In this document: piece by piece, positions 8,995 through 17,507 of the stretch | Numbering within the stretch: position 1 is the stretch's first letter | How the letters are laid out: each line of letters starts with the position of its first letter | From: an uncultured Cellulomonadaceae bacterium | Lineage (GTDB): Bacteria; Actinomycetota; Actinomycetes; Actinomycetales; Cellulomonadaceae | Length of the DNA stretch: 64,000 bases | Reading direction: 5' to 3' | Assembly (NCBI GenBank): GCA_947495165.1 | Contig: CANLXM010000001.1 | Span: forward strand, 186,001 to 250,000 | Made by a program: the position numbers and the translations under genes | The notes under the pieces: generated by a model | The model's database searches: none | The model's input: the letters and a program-made list of their open reading frames with translations, nothing else | Told to the model about the DNA's origin: nothing

Positions 8995-9984
8995 ATGAGC
9001 GCACTCAAGGTCCTCTTCCTCGGCGGCACCGGCGTCATCAGCTCCGCGAGCACCCGCCTCGCGGCGGAGCGCGGCATCGACCTGACCGTCCTCAACCGCG
9101 GCACGTCGTGGCGGACGCTTCCCGACGGCGTCGAGCACCTGCGCGCCGACGCCCGGGACCCGCAGTCGGTCCGGGAGGCGATCGCCGGTCGTGAGTTCGA
9201 CGCCGTCGTCGACTGGGTGGCCTTCACCCCCGACCACGTGCAGGCCGACGTCGACGTGTTCGAGGGCCGCACCGGCCAGCTGGTGTTCATCAGCTCCGCG
9301 TCGGCCTACCAGACGCCGCCCGCGCGACTGCCGGTGCGGGAGTCCACGCCGCTGCGCAACCCGTTCTGGGAGTACTCGCGCAACAAGATCGCTTGCGAGG
9401 ACGTGCTCGTCGAGGCATACCGCGACCGCGGGTTCCCCGCGACGATCGTGCGTCCCTCGCACACCTACGACCGCACCCTCATCCCGCTCGACGGCGGCTG
9501 GACCGCGCTCGAGCGCATGCGCCAGGGCAAGGAGGTCGTGGTGCACGGCGACGGCACCTCGCTGTGGACGCTCACGCACCACGAGGACTTCGCCAAGGGG
9601 CTCGTCGGGTTGCTCGGCCACCCCCGCACGCTCGGGGAGGCCTTCCACATCACGTCCGACGACGTCCTGACCTGGGACCAGATCACGCGCGTCCTCGCAC
9701 GGGCCGCCGGGGTCGAGGCCAAGATCGTGCACGTGCCGTCCGACGCGATCGCCGCCGCCGACCCCGACTGGGGCGCCGGGCTGCTGGGCGACAAGGCGCA
9801 CTCGATGGTCTTCGACAACACCAAGATCCGCAGCGTCGTCCCCGACTTCACCGCGACGATCCCCTTCGAGGCCGGGGCGCGCGAGATCGTCGAGTGGTAC
9901 GACGCCGACCTGTCGCGCCGGACCGTCGACACCCGCATGGACGGGGTCATGGACGAGCTGGTGGCGCGGTTCCGCGTCGCCTGA
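8995..9984 (+). CDS. NAD-dependent epimerase/dehydratase family protein
   Basis: 329 residues of extended/atypical SDR type. The N-terminal beta-alpha-beta has a glycine motif (FLGGTGVIS, about 8-16), followed by an acidic residue near 50-60 in the adenine pocket. A SSASAYQ segment near residue 101-107 is at the usual Ser-Tyr position, and the C-terminal half binds substrate (a TWDQI helix at about 225). Such proteins act on nucleotide-sugars or isoflavone-like substrates; nothing here fixes the substrate. It is monocistronic, diverging from the SDR upstream and apparently leaderless. Confidence 0.75.
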   Translation: MSALKVLFLGGTGVISSASTRLAAERGIDLTVLNRGTSWRTLPDGVEHLRADARDPQSVREAIAGREFDAVVDWVAFTPDHVQADVDVFEGRTGQLVFISSASAYQTPPARLPVRESTPLRNPFWEYSRNKIACEDVLVEAYRDRGFPATIVRPSHTYDRTLIPLDGGWTALERMRQGKEVVVHGDGTSLWTLTHHEDFAKGLVGLLGHPRTLGEAFHITSDDVLTWDQITRVLARAAGVEAKIVHVPSDAIAAADPDWGAGLLGDKAHSMVFDNTKIRSVVPDFTATIPFEAGAREIVEWYDADLSRRTVDTRMDGVMDELVARFRVA

Positions 9985-10035
9985 CGTTCACCGGATCTCA
10001 CCCGCGCAGGCCTTCCCCTGGTCGCGGGGTCCCGA

Positions 10036-10041
10036 TAGCGT
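10036..10041 (+). promoter_or_regulatory. -10 hexamer for leaderless gene at 10048
   Basis: TAGCGT, then 6 nt, then the GTG at 10048. No Shine-Dalgarno precedes the start. Confidence 0.4.
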
Positions 10042-10047
10042 CGCGGG

Positions 10048-10284
10048 GTGACCGAGCCCACGATCGCCAGTCGCATCCTCTGGCTCGCCGCGGGCATCGC
10101 GGTGGGCATCGTTGTGCCCGTCCTGACGTTCGGGTACCACGTCGGTGAGTGCGTCGACTCCGTGCGCCCCGGCGGTTCCTTCTGCCGCACCGGCCCCGCG
10201 ATGGGGCTGCCCGCCGCGATCGCGTGCTGCGTCGTCGCGGCGGTGTTCGTCGTCTACGCGGTGCGGCGGGCGACGCGGCGCTGA
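10048..10284 (+). CDS. Small two-helix membrane protein
   Basis: 78 residues from a GTG. Two hydrophobic segments (about 9-28 and 50-71) flank a short loop with two cysteines (C34 and C46) that could form a disulfide outside the membrane; the tail is Arg-rich (RRATRR), suggesting a cytoplasmic C-terminus. No family recognised. It stands alone between the epimerase gene and the convergent lipoprotein gene. Confidence 0.6.
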   Translation: MTEPTIASRILWLAAGIAVGIVVPVLTFGYHVGECVDSVRPGGSFCRTGPAMGLPAAIACCVVAAVFVVYAVRRATRR

Positions 10285-10321
10285 CAGCGCCAGCGACCTC
10301 GCGTGGCTGGGCCCGGCGAGC

Positions 10322-10963
10322 TCAGTCCGCGGCGACGAGCGTGAAGACGCTGCCGGGCTGGTCGCCCGAGTCGAAGATGCGCAGGCTGTCGTCGGCCGTG
10401 TCGAGCCCGAGGTGCCCGGCGGCGGAGCTGAGCGCCACCCGGTCCGGGGAGTCGAGCGGGGTCACCTCGATGAGCAGGGCCGGCTCGTCGGGATCGCACG
10501 GGGCGAGCGCGACGGCGCCCTCGGCGAGCGCGAGGCAGGACGGCTCGCCGTCGGTGAGGGCGACGGTCTCGAACAGGTAGGCGCCCGGGTGGTCGGGCAC
10601 GGCGGAGGCGATCCACGAGGCCGACAGCTCGCTGCTCGCTGGGTCGTCGACGGTGACGACCGCGCCCTCGACGGACGGCGCCAGGTACGTCCCAGCGAAG
10701 GTCTCGACCTGCATCTCGGAACCCAGGATCGCGCCAGGTGTGCCGTCGTCGGAGGGCTCCGTCGTCGGCTCGGGTGCCTCGCTGCTGGGCGCAGGCGCCT
10801 CGGGCTCGGTGGTCGGACTGGTCACCTCGGGCGACGACGTCGGCTGCTCGACGGTCGTGCTCGACGCGGCCGGCGTGGGGGAGTCCTCGGACGTGCAGCC
10901 AGCGAGGGTGGCCCCCGCTCCGAGGAAGGCGAGGGTCAGGGCAGCGCGCCTGGTCGTGTGCAT
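10322..10963 (-). CDS. Putative lipoprotein
   Basis: 213 residues. A signal peptide with paired arginines (TTRR) and a lipobox (LAGC, Cys23) is followed by a low-complexity Ser/Thr/Pro/Glu linker (about 24-75) of the kind that spans the cell wall, then a roughly 135-residue domain with no recognised motif. It should be anchored to the outer face of the membrane. It lies 13 bp after the DUF1206 gene on the same strand, so probably the last gene of that unit. The predicted -10 region (CATAGG) sits very close to the start. Confidence 0.7.
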   Translation of the reverse strand: MHTTRRAALTLAFLGAGATLAGCTSEDSPTPAASSTTVEQPTSSPEVTSPTTEPEAPAPSSEAPEPTTEPSDDGTPGAILGSEMQVETFAGTYLAPSVEGAVVTVDDPASSELSASWIASAVPDHPGAYLFETVALTDGEPSCLALAEGAVALAPCDPDEPALLIEVTPLDSPDRVALSSAAGHLGLDTADDSLRIFDSGDQPGSVFTLVAAD

Positions 10964-10976
10964 AACACCTATGGGA

Positions 10977-11750
10977 TCAGACTCGCCCGTACTTCGCGCG
11001 GGCGAACGAGTACACGCCGTACGCCGCGAAGCCGATCGCCATGAGCGTGAGCAGGACCGCCCCGAACGGAAGCTCGAGGAGGGAGCGCAGCGCGCCGTCG
11101 AGCCCGGTCGCCTCGTCGCTGTCGTGCGTGACGGCGGCGACCACGAGGAACCCGCCGACGATCACGAGCGCGATGCCCTTGGCGATGTAGCCGACCTGGC
11201 CCGCGCGCACCACCGCCCGGCCCGGGTGACCGTCGAGGTCCTCGAGGAACTTCCGCTTCCAGCCCTTGATGACGTGGTAGACCGCCACGCCGACGACCCC
11301 GAGCCCCACGGCGGCGATGAGCACCTGACCGAGGGGCCACTGCAGGACCTTCGCCGTCATGCTCTCCTCGCTGGACCCGCCGCCCGAGCCCTGCAGGATC
11401 GAGAACGTGGTCCAGCCGAGCGCCCCGTAGACGACCAGGCGTCCGACGGCCTTGAGCCGGTCCTTCGTCTCGTGCCGCCCGACCGCCTCGGTGACCTGCC
11501 ACAGCGCGAGCAGCACGAAGCCGACGACGCAGCCCCACAGCAGCGCGGTGCCGAGCCCGGACTCAGCCAGCACGGACAGCGCCCCGGTCTGGTCCGCGTT
11601 CCCGCTGTCGCCGCCCCACGCGACCTGCAGCGCGAGCCACGCGATCAGCAGGTGCAGGAGGCCGTTGGCGAGGAACCCGAGCCGGGCGCCGGCCTCGACC
11701 GCCGGGTGGTCTCCGGCAGCGCGGGCATTGCTCTTCATGTCGGCGGTCAT
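10977..11750 (-). CDS. DUF1206 integral membrane protein
   Basis: 257 residues with six hydrophobic segments arranged as three repeated pairs, each opening with a short amphipathic stretch ending in a Gly- or Leu-rich helix (for example LGFLANGLLHLL at 24-35). This is the DUF1206 layout, whose function is not known. The chosen ATG has AGGG 7 nt upstream; the frame upstream of it runs antisense to no purpose and is not coding. It starts 20 bp after the CEO-synthase-like gene, so an operon is likely. Confidence 0.8.
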   Translation of the reverse strand: MTADMKSNARAAGDHPAVEAGARLGFLANGLLHLLIAWLALQVAWGGDSGNADQTGALSVLAESGLGTALLWGCVVGFVLLALWQVTEAVGRHETKDRLKAVGRLVVYGALGWTTFSILQGSGGGSSEESMTAKVLQWPLGQVLIAAVGLGVVGVAVYHVIKGWKRKFLEDLDGHPGRAVVRAGQVGYIAKGIALVIVGGFLVVAAVTHDSDEATGLDGALRSLLELPFGAVLLTLMAIGFAAYGVYSFARAKYGRV

Positions 11751-11770
11751 GCCGTCACCCTGCCACCCGG

Positions 11771-12919
11771 TCAGGTGGCCCGCACGCGGTGCGGGTAGTC
11801 CGCCTCGCGTCCCTGGAACTCGAGGATCGCTGGATTCACGACGACGCCGTCGCGGATCTCGATGGCGCGCGTGATCGTCGCGTCGGCGTCCCAGGCGGTG
11901 GGCCCGCCGAGCACGGTCCCGACGAACGGCAGGAGCGCCTCGCTGATCTCCCACGTCGCGGCGTTCCACAGGTGCGACGGGCTGTGGTCCACGGCGTAGT
12001 AGGCGATGTGGTCGCCGACCTCGAACATCGGGTCGGCGAACGACGTCGGGCGCGCCCAGCTGAACCCCATGCCCTCGTCGCAGGAGACGTCCACGATCAG
12101 GCTGCCCGGGCGGAACGCCGCGAGGTCCTCCTCGCGCAGGAACATCAGCGGAGCGTTGGGGTCCTGCAGCGTGCAGTTCACGACGACGTCGCAGGCCGCG
12201 AGGAACGGCGCGATCGGCACCCGGCCCGCCTCGGTCGTGACGTGGCTGAGGAACGGCGCGGCCTCGTCCTGGTCGAAGTGCGCCATGCGCGCGGAGAGGA
12301 TCGGCGCGCTCACCGCGGCGACGTCGCGCCCGGTGAGCACCTGGATGTCGTGCACGCCGATCGCCTTGAGCGCGGTCACGGCGCCGCGGGCCGTCGCCCC
12401 GAAGCCGATGACGACGGCGGTGAGGCGACGCCCGTAGTCGCCCGTCAGGCCGCACAGCTGCAGGGCGTGCAGCACCGACGCGTACCCGGCGAGCTCGTTG
12501 TTCTTGTGCAGGACGTGCAGGCCGAAGCTCCCGTCGCGCCGCCAGTGGTTCATCGCCTCGAACGCGATGAGGGTCAGGTGCTTGTCGATCGCGAGCTGGG
12601 TGATCGCGGTGTCCTGGACGCAGTGCGGCCAGCCCCAGAGCGTCTGGCCGTCCCGCATCGCGGCGACGTCGGACGCCTGCGGCTTGGGCAGCAGCACCAC
12701 GTCCGACGACGCGACCACGTCGGCACGGTCCGCGAGCCCGGCGACCAGCGGGCGGAGCTGGTCGTCGCTCACGCCGAAGCGCCGGCCGTAGCCGGTCTCG
12801 AGCGTGATCCGCTGGCGGAGTCCGGGGTCGATCCGCTCGAGGTGCGCCGGGTGGAGGGGCAGGCGGCGCTCGTCGGGCTTGCTCGAGGCGCCGAGGACAC
12901 CGAGCGTGAGGCCGCTCAT
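11771..12919 (-). CDS. N5-(carboxyethyl)ornithine synthase-like dehydrogenase
   Basis: 382 residues of the alanine dehydrogenase/transhydrogenase N-terminal family. The opening (LGVLGASSKPDERRLPLHP) matches the pyruvate-binding start of that family, and a GFGATARGA glycine motif near residue 175 marks the NAD(P)H domain. The nearest characterised relative I recognise is the enzyme that reductively joins pyruvate to the side chain of ornithine; a related opine or alanine dehydrogenase is possible. The ATG has no Shine-Dalgarno but overlaps the stop of a 24-codon ORF (ATGA), so translation probably depends on reading that leader. Confidence 0.65.
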   Translation of the reverse strand: MSGLTLGVLGASSKPDERRLPLHPAHLERIDPGLRQRITLETGYGRRFGVSDDQLRPLVAGLADRADVVASSDVVLLPKPQASDVAAMRDGQTLWGWPHCVQDTAITQLAIDKHLTLIAFEAMNHWRRDGSFGLHVLHKNNELAGYASVLHALQLCGLTGDYGRRLTAVVIGFGATARGAVTALKAIGVHDIQVLTGRDVAAVSAPILSARMAHFDQDEAAPFLSHVTTEAGRVPIAPFLAACDVVVNCTLQDPNAPLMFLREEDLAAFRPGSLIVDVSCDEGMGFSWARPTSFADPMFEVGDHIAYYAVDHSPSHLWNAATWEISEALLPFVGTVLGGPTAWDADATITRAIEIRDGVVVNPAILEFQGREADYPHRVRAT

Positions 12920-12990
12920 CGCCGGACCGCGGTGCGAGGGACCGTACCGACGAACGTCGGACGGGACTGCCGTGCGGACCGGATGGTCAT
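12916..12990 (-). CDS. 24-aa Arg-rich leader ORF (uORF)
   Basis: An ATG at 12990 with a good AGGGAG 5 nt before it opens a frame of 24 codons whose TGA overlaps the ATG of the downstream dehydrogenase. Six of the 24 residues are Arg, including the last two before the stop (CGG CGA). The dehydrogenase gene has no ribosome site of its own, which supports this being read. A leader that senses arginine supply would suit an ornithine-using enzyme; that role is inference. Confidence 0.55.
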   Translation of the reverse strand: MTIRSARQSRPTFVGTVPRTAVRR

Positions 12991-13007
12991 CGCTGCTCCC
13001 TGGAGGA

Positions 13008-13025
13008 GGCGCCGAAAGAGGCGCC
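13008..13025 (-). promoter_or_regulatory. Small hairpin before the leader ORF
   Basis: Two GGCGCC copies separated by 6 nt form a 6-bp stem just upstream of the leader ORF's Shine-Dalgarno. It may be the cysG terminator or part of the leader RNA. Confidence 0.3.
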
Positions 13026-13051
13026 AATCCGTCCAGACTACGCGAGTCGGC

Positions 13052-14428
13052 TCAGGCCCCCGGGGTCGAGCCCGCCTGGCCCGACGACGACGTCGAGCCC
13101 TCGGTGATGCCCATCTCGCGCAGCTGCTTGCGCGTGGGCGGCGGCACGGGCGCCTCGCCGGGGGTCCCCGGCTCGAGGAAGCCCTCGCGCGCCGCGGTTC
13201 CCATGACGATCACCCCGGTCGAGGTGAGGCCGGCCTCCGCGCACCCGGCCACGATCCCGTCGAGCGCCGCCCGCACGACCTGCTCGCCCGGCAGCGTGGC
13301 CCGCACGACGACGGCGACGGGCGTCGTCGGGTCGATGCCCGCGGTGAGCGCCTGGTGGGCCAGGCGCTCGAGGCCCGCGAGGCCCATGAGGATGACGGTC
13401 GTGACGTCGGGAGCGCCGATCGCCGCGAGGTCCAACGGCGTGAGCCGTCCGTGCCCGTTGACGATGTGCACGCGCCCTGAGGTCCCCCGGTGTGTCACGG
13501 GGATCCCCGCGATCAGGGGCGCCGCCACGGCGGAGGTGATGCCGGGCACCACGGTCACCTCGACACCCGCCGCGCGGCACGCGAGGACCTCCTCGCCGCC
13601 GCGGCCGAACAGGAACGGATCCCCGCCCTTGAGACGCGCGACGCGGCGACCGGCCTGCGCCTGGTCGATCAGGATCTGGTTGATGGCGCTCTGCGGCACC
13701 TGGTGGATGCCCGGGCTCTTGCCGACGTGGATGACCTCCACGTCGTCGGCGAGCTCGGTCAGGACCGAGGTGGGACCCAGCCGGTCGGAGACGACGACGT
13801 CGGCCTGGGCGAGCAGGGCGCGGGCCCGCACGGTCATGAGGTCGGGGTCGCCCGTGCCGCCGCCGAGCAGCGCGACCGTGCCGGGCCGCAGGACGGCGCC
13901 GTGCACGGGTGCGGCGGTCGCGAGCGGATCGCCAGCAGCAGCGTCCGCGTCGCGGTGCGCGCGCAGGTCCACGCCGCCGGACCGCAGCACCTCGGCGAGC
14001 CCGTCGCGCACGGTCACCGAGCGCCGCGGGTCGGCCCCGCTCGTGGACGTCACGCCGAGCAGCACGTCGCCGACGACGGCCGTCGCGGTCGAGCGAGCCG
14101 TCCCGACGGTCACGTCGGACGCCACGACGCAGAACACGCGCCGCTCGGCCGCCCACCCGGCGACGGCGGCGTCGACCGCGGCATCACCGGTGCAGGCGTG
14201 CACGAGCCACGCGCCGTCGACGTCCGCCTCGACGACCTCGCGGGCCGCGAGCCTCACGCGTCCGGTCGCCGCGAGCGTCGTCAGCTCGTCCGAGGCGTCG
14301 GGGGCGACGACGTCGACCGCCGCGCCGCCGTCGAGCATCGTGTGCGCGCGGCGCGTCGCGATCGGCCCGCCGCCGACGACGAGCACCCGGCGCCCGGCCA
14401 GGTCCAGCCCCAGCAGCGTCGCCGTCAT
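13052..14428 (-). CDS. cysG: Siroheme synthase CysG (SUMT plus precorrin-2 dehydrogenase)
   Basis: 458 residues, two modules. The N-terminal 1-150 has a Rossmann motif (VVGGGPIATRR, about 17-27) and is the precorrin-2 dehydrogenase/ferrochelatase part. The C-terminal part from about 190 is uroporphyrinogen-III C-methyltransferase: VALLGGGTGDPDLMT, then GDPFLFGRGGEE and VVPGITSA. Together they turn uroporphyrinogen III into siroheme. The start codon overlaps the nirD stop (ATGA), so it is translated with the enzyme that needs siroheme. A Pro/Thr-rich tail (about 430-458) is additional. Confidence 0.93.
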   Translation of the reverse strand: MTATLLGLDLAGRRVLVVGGGPIATRRAHTMLDGGAAVDVVAPDASDELTTLAATGRVRLAAREVVEADVDGAWLVHACTGDAAVDAAVAGWAAERRVFCVVASDVTVGTARSTATAVVGDVLLGVTSTSGADPRRSVTVRDGLAEVLRSGGVDLRAHRDADAAAGDPLATAAPVHGAVLRPGTVALLGGGTGDPDLMTVRARALLAQADVVVSDRLGPTSVLTELADDVEVIHVGKSPGIHQVPQSAINQILIDQAQAGRRVARLKGGDPFLFGRGGEEVLACRAAGVEVTVVPGITSAVAAPLIAGIPVTHRGTSGRVHIVNGHGRLTPLDLAAIGAPDVTTVILMGLAGLERLAHQALTAGIDPTTPVAVVVRATLPGEQVVRAALDGIVAGCAEAGLTSTGVIVMGTAAREGFLEPGTPGEAPVPPPTRKQLREMGITEGSTSSSGQAGSTPGA

Positions 14429-14814
14429 CGGCCCACCTCCGCGTCGGACGCGGGATCAGCGGCAGGCTCGACCACGCGCGCCACCGCCTGCACCTCGACC
14501 CGCCCGTCGGTCACCCGCGCGGGGTAGGTCGCGAGGTCCTGAGGAGCCTTGCCCGCGGCGTCGAGGCACTCGCCGGTGCGCACGTCCCAGACCTGCTTGT
14601 ACATCGGCGACGACACGATCGTGCGGTCCCCGGCAGAGCCGACCAGTCCGCGGGAGAGCACGTTCGCCCCGGAGAACGGGTCCTTCTGCTGCACGGCGAC
14701 GACCTCGTCGTCGAGCAGGCGGAACACGGCGATCTGGGTGCCCTCGGCGAGCGCCGCGGCCCCGCGCTCGGGCACAAGGTCCTCCAGCGCGCAGACGTCG
14801 ATCCATGCGGTCAC
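14425..14814 (-). CDS. nirD: Nitrite reductase small subunit NirD
   Basis: 129 residues, GTG start overlapping the nirB stop. It is a Rieske-type beta-sandwich (WIDVCALEDL at the start, PMYKQVWDVRTGEC near 75-88) without the Cys-His cluster ligands of true Rieske proteins, which is normal for NirD. It is the small subunit of the cytoplasmic NADH-dependent assimilatory nitrite reductase. The overlap at both ends shows strict coupling with nirB and cysG. Confidence 0.92.
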   Translation of the reverse strand: MTAWIDVCALEDLVPERGAAALAEGTQIAVFRLLDDEVVAVQQKDPFSGANVLSRGLVGSAGDRTIVSSPMYKQVWDVRTGECLDAAGKAPQDLATYPARVTDGRVEVQAVARVVEPAADPASDAEVGR

Positions 14815-17384
14815 TTGCGAACCTCCAGGTGGCGGGCGATCACGGGGTTGTTGTCGGCCTTCTCGCCCGGGCGGGCGGGGCGGACCTGCCCGCGCTCCGA
14901 GGTGTAGGCGAGGTCGGGGTCGTGCTGGTCGGGCGCGTTGACGAACGACACGAACCGGCGGAGCTTCTCCGGGTCGTCGAGCGTCGCGCGCCACTCGTCC
15001 TCGTAGGACTCCACGTGCTCGGCCATCGAGGCGTCGAGCTCCGCGCCGATACCGAGGACGTCGTCCACCAGGACCTTGCGCAGCTCGGGGATGCCGCCGG
15101 GGTACTCGGCCACCCACGGCGCGGTGCGCTGCAGGCGGTCGGCCGAGCGGATGTAGAAGGCGAGGAACCGGTCGATCACGCGGATCAGGCCGTCGTCGTC
15201 GAGGTCCTCGGCCAGCAGGTCCGCGTGCCGCGGCGTGAAGCCACCGTTGCCGCCGACGTAGACGTTCCAGCCCTTCTCCGTCGCGATGACGCCGACGTCC
15301 TTGCCGCGGGCCTCCGCGCACTCGCGCGCACATCCCGAGACGCCGATCTTGAACTTGTGCGGGGAACGCAGGCCCCGGTAGCGCATCTCGATCTTCACGG
15401 CCATGCCCACGGAGTCCTGGACCCCGAACCGGCACCACGCCTGTCCGACGCAGGACTTCACCGCGCGCAGCGACTTGCCGTACGCCTGCCCGGACTCGAA
15501 GCCGGCGTCGACGAGCCGCTTCCAGATGTCGGGCAGCTGGTCGATCCGCGCGCCGAACATCGCGATGCGCTGCGCCCCGGTGATGCGCGTGTGCAGACCG
15601 AACTCCTGCGCGACCTCGCCGAGCACCATGAGGCGCTCGGGCGTGATCTCGCCGCCGGGCACGCGCGGGACCACCGAGTAGGTGCCGTCCTTCTGCATGT
15701 TGGCGAGCACGTGGTCGTTGGTGTCCTGGATCGCGGCGTGCTCGCGCTCGAGCACGTGCCCGAACCCGAGTGAGGACAGGATCGAGGCGACGACCGGCTT
15801 GCAGACCGCGCAGCCGCGGCCCGTGCCGTGCGCGCCGATGACCTCGGTGAACGTGCGCAGGCCCTCGTGGCGCACGAGCTCGAACAGCTCGGCGCGGCCC
15901 ATCTCGAAGTGCTCGCACATGGCGCGCGAGACGGCGATGCCGTTCTTCTCCAGCGTGGTGTTGACGATCTTCGTCAGCAGCGGAACACAGGACCCGCAGA
16001 CGGTCCCGGCCTTGGTGCAGGCCTTCACGTCGCCGACGTTCATGCAGCCCTGGTGCGTGACCGCGTCGCGCACCGTGCCGGCGGTGACGTTCGCGCACGA
16101 GCAGACGACGACGTCGTCGGGCAGGTCCACGCTCGGGAGGCCGCCGCCGCCCTCGGGGGCGAGGAACGCCGACGGGTCCGCGCCCAGCGGGCGGTCGAGC
16201 AGCGGGCGCAGGGAGGAGTACAGGGCGATGTCGCCGACGAACACGCCGCCGAGCAGCGTCTGGGCGTCGTCGGACACCACGAGCTTCTTGTAGGTCTTGG
16301 CGACGGGGTCGGAGAAGCTGACCTCGAGCGCGCCCGGGGTGAGCGCGAAGATGTCGCCGAAGCTCGCGGCGTCGATCCCGACGCCCTTGAGCTTGGTGCC
16401 CTCGGGGAAGCGCTCGTACGTCTTGCGCCCGCCGAACAGCTGGTCGACGACGACCTCGGCCATCGCGTTGCCGGGCGCCACCAGGCCGGTGGCCTCGTTC
16501 TCGAACGACGCGCACTCGCCGATCGCCCACACCGCGGTGTCCGACGTGCGGCACGTGGGGCCGACGACGACGCCGCCGCGGTCGCCGATCGCGAGGCCGG
16601 ACTCGCGGGCCAGGCGGTCGCGCGGGCGGATGCCGGTCGAGAACACGACGACGTCGGCGGGGATGGTCGAGCCGTCGGACAGGTCCATCGTGGCGACGGG
16701 GCCGTCGCCCGCAGGGCCCAGGCGCGTGGCGCCGGTCGCGGTGCGCACGTCGATGCCCATGTCGGTGATGAGCACGCGCAGCGCCTCGCCGCCGCCGGCG
16801 TCGAGCTGGACGTTCATCAGGCGGTCCGCGAACTCCACGACGGTCGCGCTCGCGCCGAGCTTCTGCAGGGCGGCCGCGGCCTCGAGGCCGAGCACGCCAC
16901 CGCCGACGACGGCGCCGGACAGCGGGCGTCCGAGCTTCTCGGACCGGAGCGCGATCCACTCGCGCAGGCCCACGACGTCGGCCATCGTCCGGTAGCTGAA
17001 CACGCCCGGGAGATCGGTGCCCTCGGTGCGGGGCGTCCACGCCCACGAGCCCGTGGCGAGCACCAGGTTGTCGTACGGCTCGACGCGACCTGAGCGGGTG
17101 ACCACCGCGCGCTGGTCCAGGTCGAGGCGGTCGACCGCGTCGCCGATCACGAGGGTGACGCGCGGGTCGGACCACGGCGTCTGGTCCATGACCAGGGCCT
17201 CGGGGCTGCGGCCGTCGAAGTACTCCGACAGGTGCACGCGGTCGTACGGCGCGCTCGGCTCGTCACCGATCACGGTAAGCGTCCAGTCGCCGTCGGGCGA
17301 CGTGCGGCACAGCTCGTCGGCGAACTTGTGGGCGACCATGCCGCCGCCCACGACGACGACGCGTCCGGGGGTCTGGGTGCTCAT
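14811..17384 (-). CDS. nirB: NADH-dependent nitrite reductase large subunit NirB
   Basis: 857 residues, the usual length. Domain order: FAD/NAD(P)H reductase (VVVGGGMVAHKFADEL, about 9-24; second nucleotide site about 143-155), a BFD-like [2Fe-2S] domain with CSCANV (about 428) and CGSC (about 462), then the siroheme/[4Fe-4S] sulfite-nitrite reductase fold with CVGQAWC (about 643) and CARECAEA (about 685), the four cluster/siroheme cysteines all present. It reduces nitrite to ammonium with six electrons from NADH. AGAGGG lies 6 nt before the ATG. It is the first gene of nirB-nirD-cysG; the FNT transporter is 6 kb away. Confidence 0.95.
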   Translation of the reverse strand: MSTQTPGRVVVVGGGMVAHKFADELCRTSPDGDWTLTVIGDEPSAPYDRVHLSEYFDGRSPEALVMDQTPWSDPRVTLVIGDAVDRLDLDQRAVVTRSGRVEPYDNLVLATGSWAWTPRTEGTDLPGVFSYRTMADVVGLREWIALRSEKLGRPLSGAVVGGGVLGLEAAAALQKLGASATVVEFADRLMNVQLDAGGGEALRVLITDMGIDVRTATGATRLGPAGDGPVATMDLSDGSTIPADVVVFSTGIRPRDRLARESGLAIGDRGGVVVGPTCRTSDTAVWAIGECASFENEATGLVAPGNAMAEVVVDQLFGGRKTYERFPEGTKLKGVGIDAASFGDIFALTPGALEVSFSDPVAKTYKKLVVSDDAQTLLGGVFVGDIALYSSLRPLLDRPLGADPSAFLAPEGGGGLPSVDLPDDVVVCSCANVTAGTVRDAVTHQGCMNVGDVKACTKAGTVCGSCVPLLTKIVNTTLEKNGIAVSRAMCEHFEMGRAELFELVRHEGLRTFTEVIGAHGTGRGCAVCKPVVASILSSLGFGHVLEREHAAIQDTNDHVLANMQKDGTYSVVPRVPGGEITPERLMVLGEVAQEFGLHTRITGAQRIAMFGARIDQLPDIWKRLVDAGFESGQAYGKSLRAVKSCVGQAWCRFGVQDSVGMAVKIEMRYRGLRSPHKFKIGVSGCARECAEARGKDVGVIATEKGWNVYVGGNGGFTPRHADLLAEDLDDDGLIRVIDRFLAFYIRSADRLQRTAPWVAEYPGGIPELRKVLVDDVLGIGAELDASMAEHVESYEDEWRATLDDPEKLRRFVSFVNAPDQHDPDLAYTSERGQVRPARPGEKADNNPVIARHLEVRK

Positions 17385-17464
17385 GAGGTCCCTCTTCGTC
17401 TCGGGGTCCGGCCGCGGTGAGCGCGCCGATGTTCCATCGTCCGTATGGGTTTGTCCGCTGGTCC

Positions 17465-17478
17465 GGGCCGTACGGCCC
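17465..17478. promoter_or_regulatory. Perfect palindrome upstream of nirB
   Basis: GGGCCGTACGGCCC, a perfect 14-bp palindrome about 80 bp upstream of the nirB start and 43 bp downstream of the end of the isomerase gene. It could be an operator or the core of the isomerase terminator; no U-tract follows. Confidence 0.35.
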
Positions 17479-17507
17479 AGCCGGGGTGTGACGTCCGCCG
17501 CGTCCGG

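Noticed and set aside
11751..12455. Extended N-terminus for the DUF1206 protein
   Set aside because: The upstream frame overlaps the CEO-synthase-like gene in another frame; the internal ATG at 11750 has a ribosome site and begins the family fold.
13490..14527. Long open frame on the plus strand opposite cysG/nirD
   Set aside because: Composition is Arg/Gly/His-rich with no domain; it mirrors the codon bias of the real minus-strand genes, which carry clear motifs.
15828..17093. Open frame of about 420 codons opposite nirB
   Set aside because: Antisense shadow; repetitive Ala/Arg/Asp composition and no motif, while nirB is complete.
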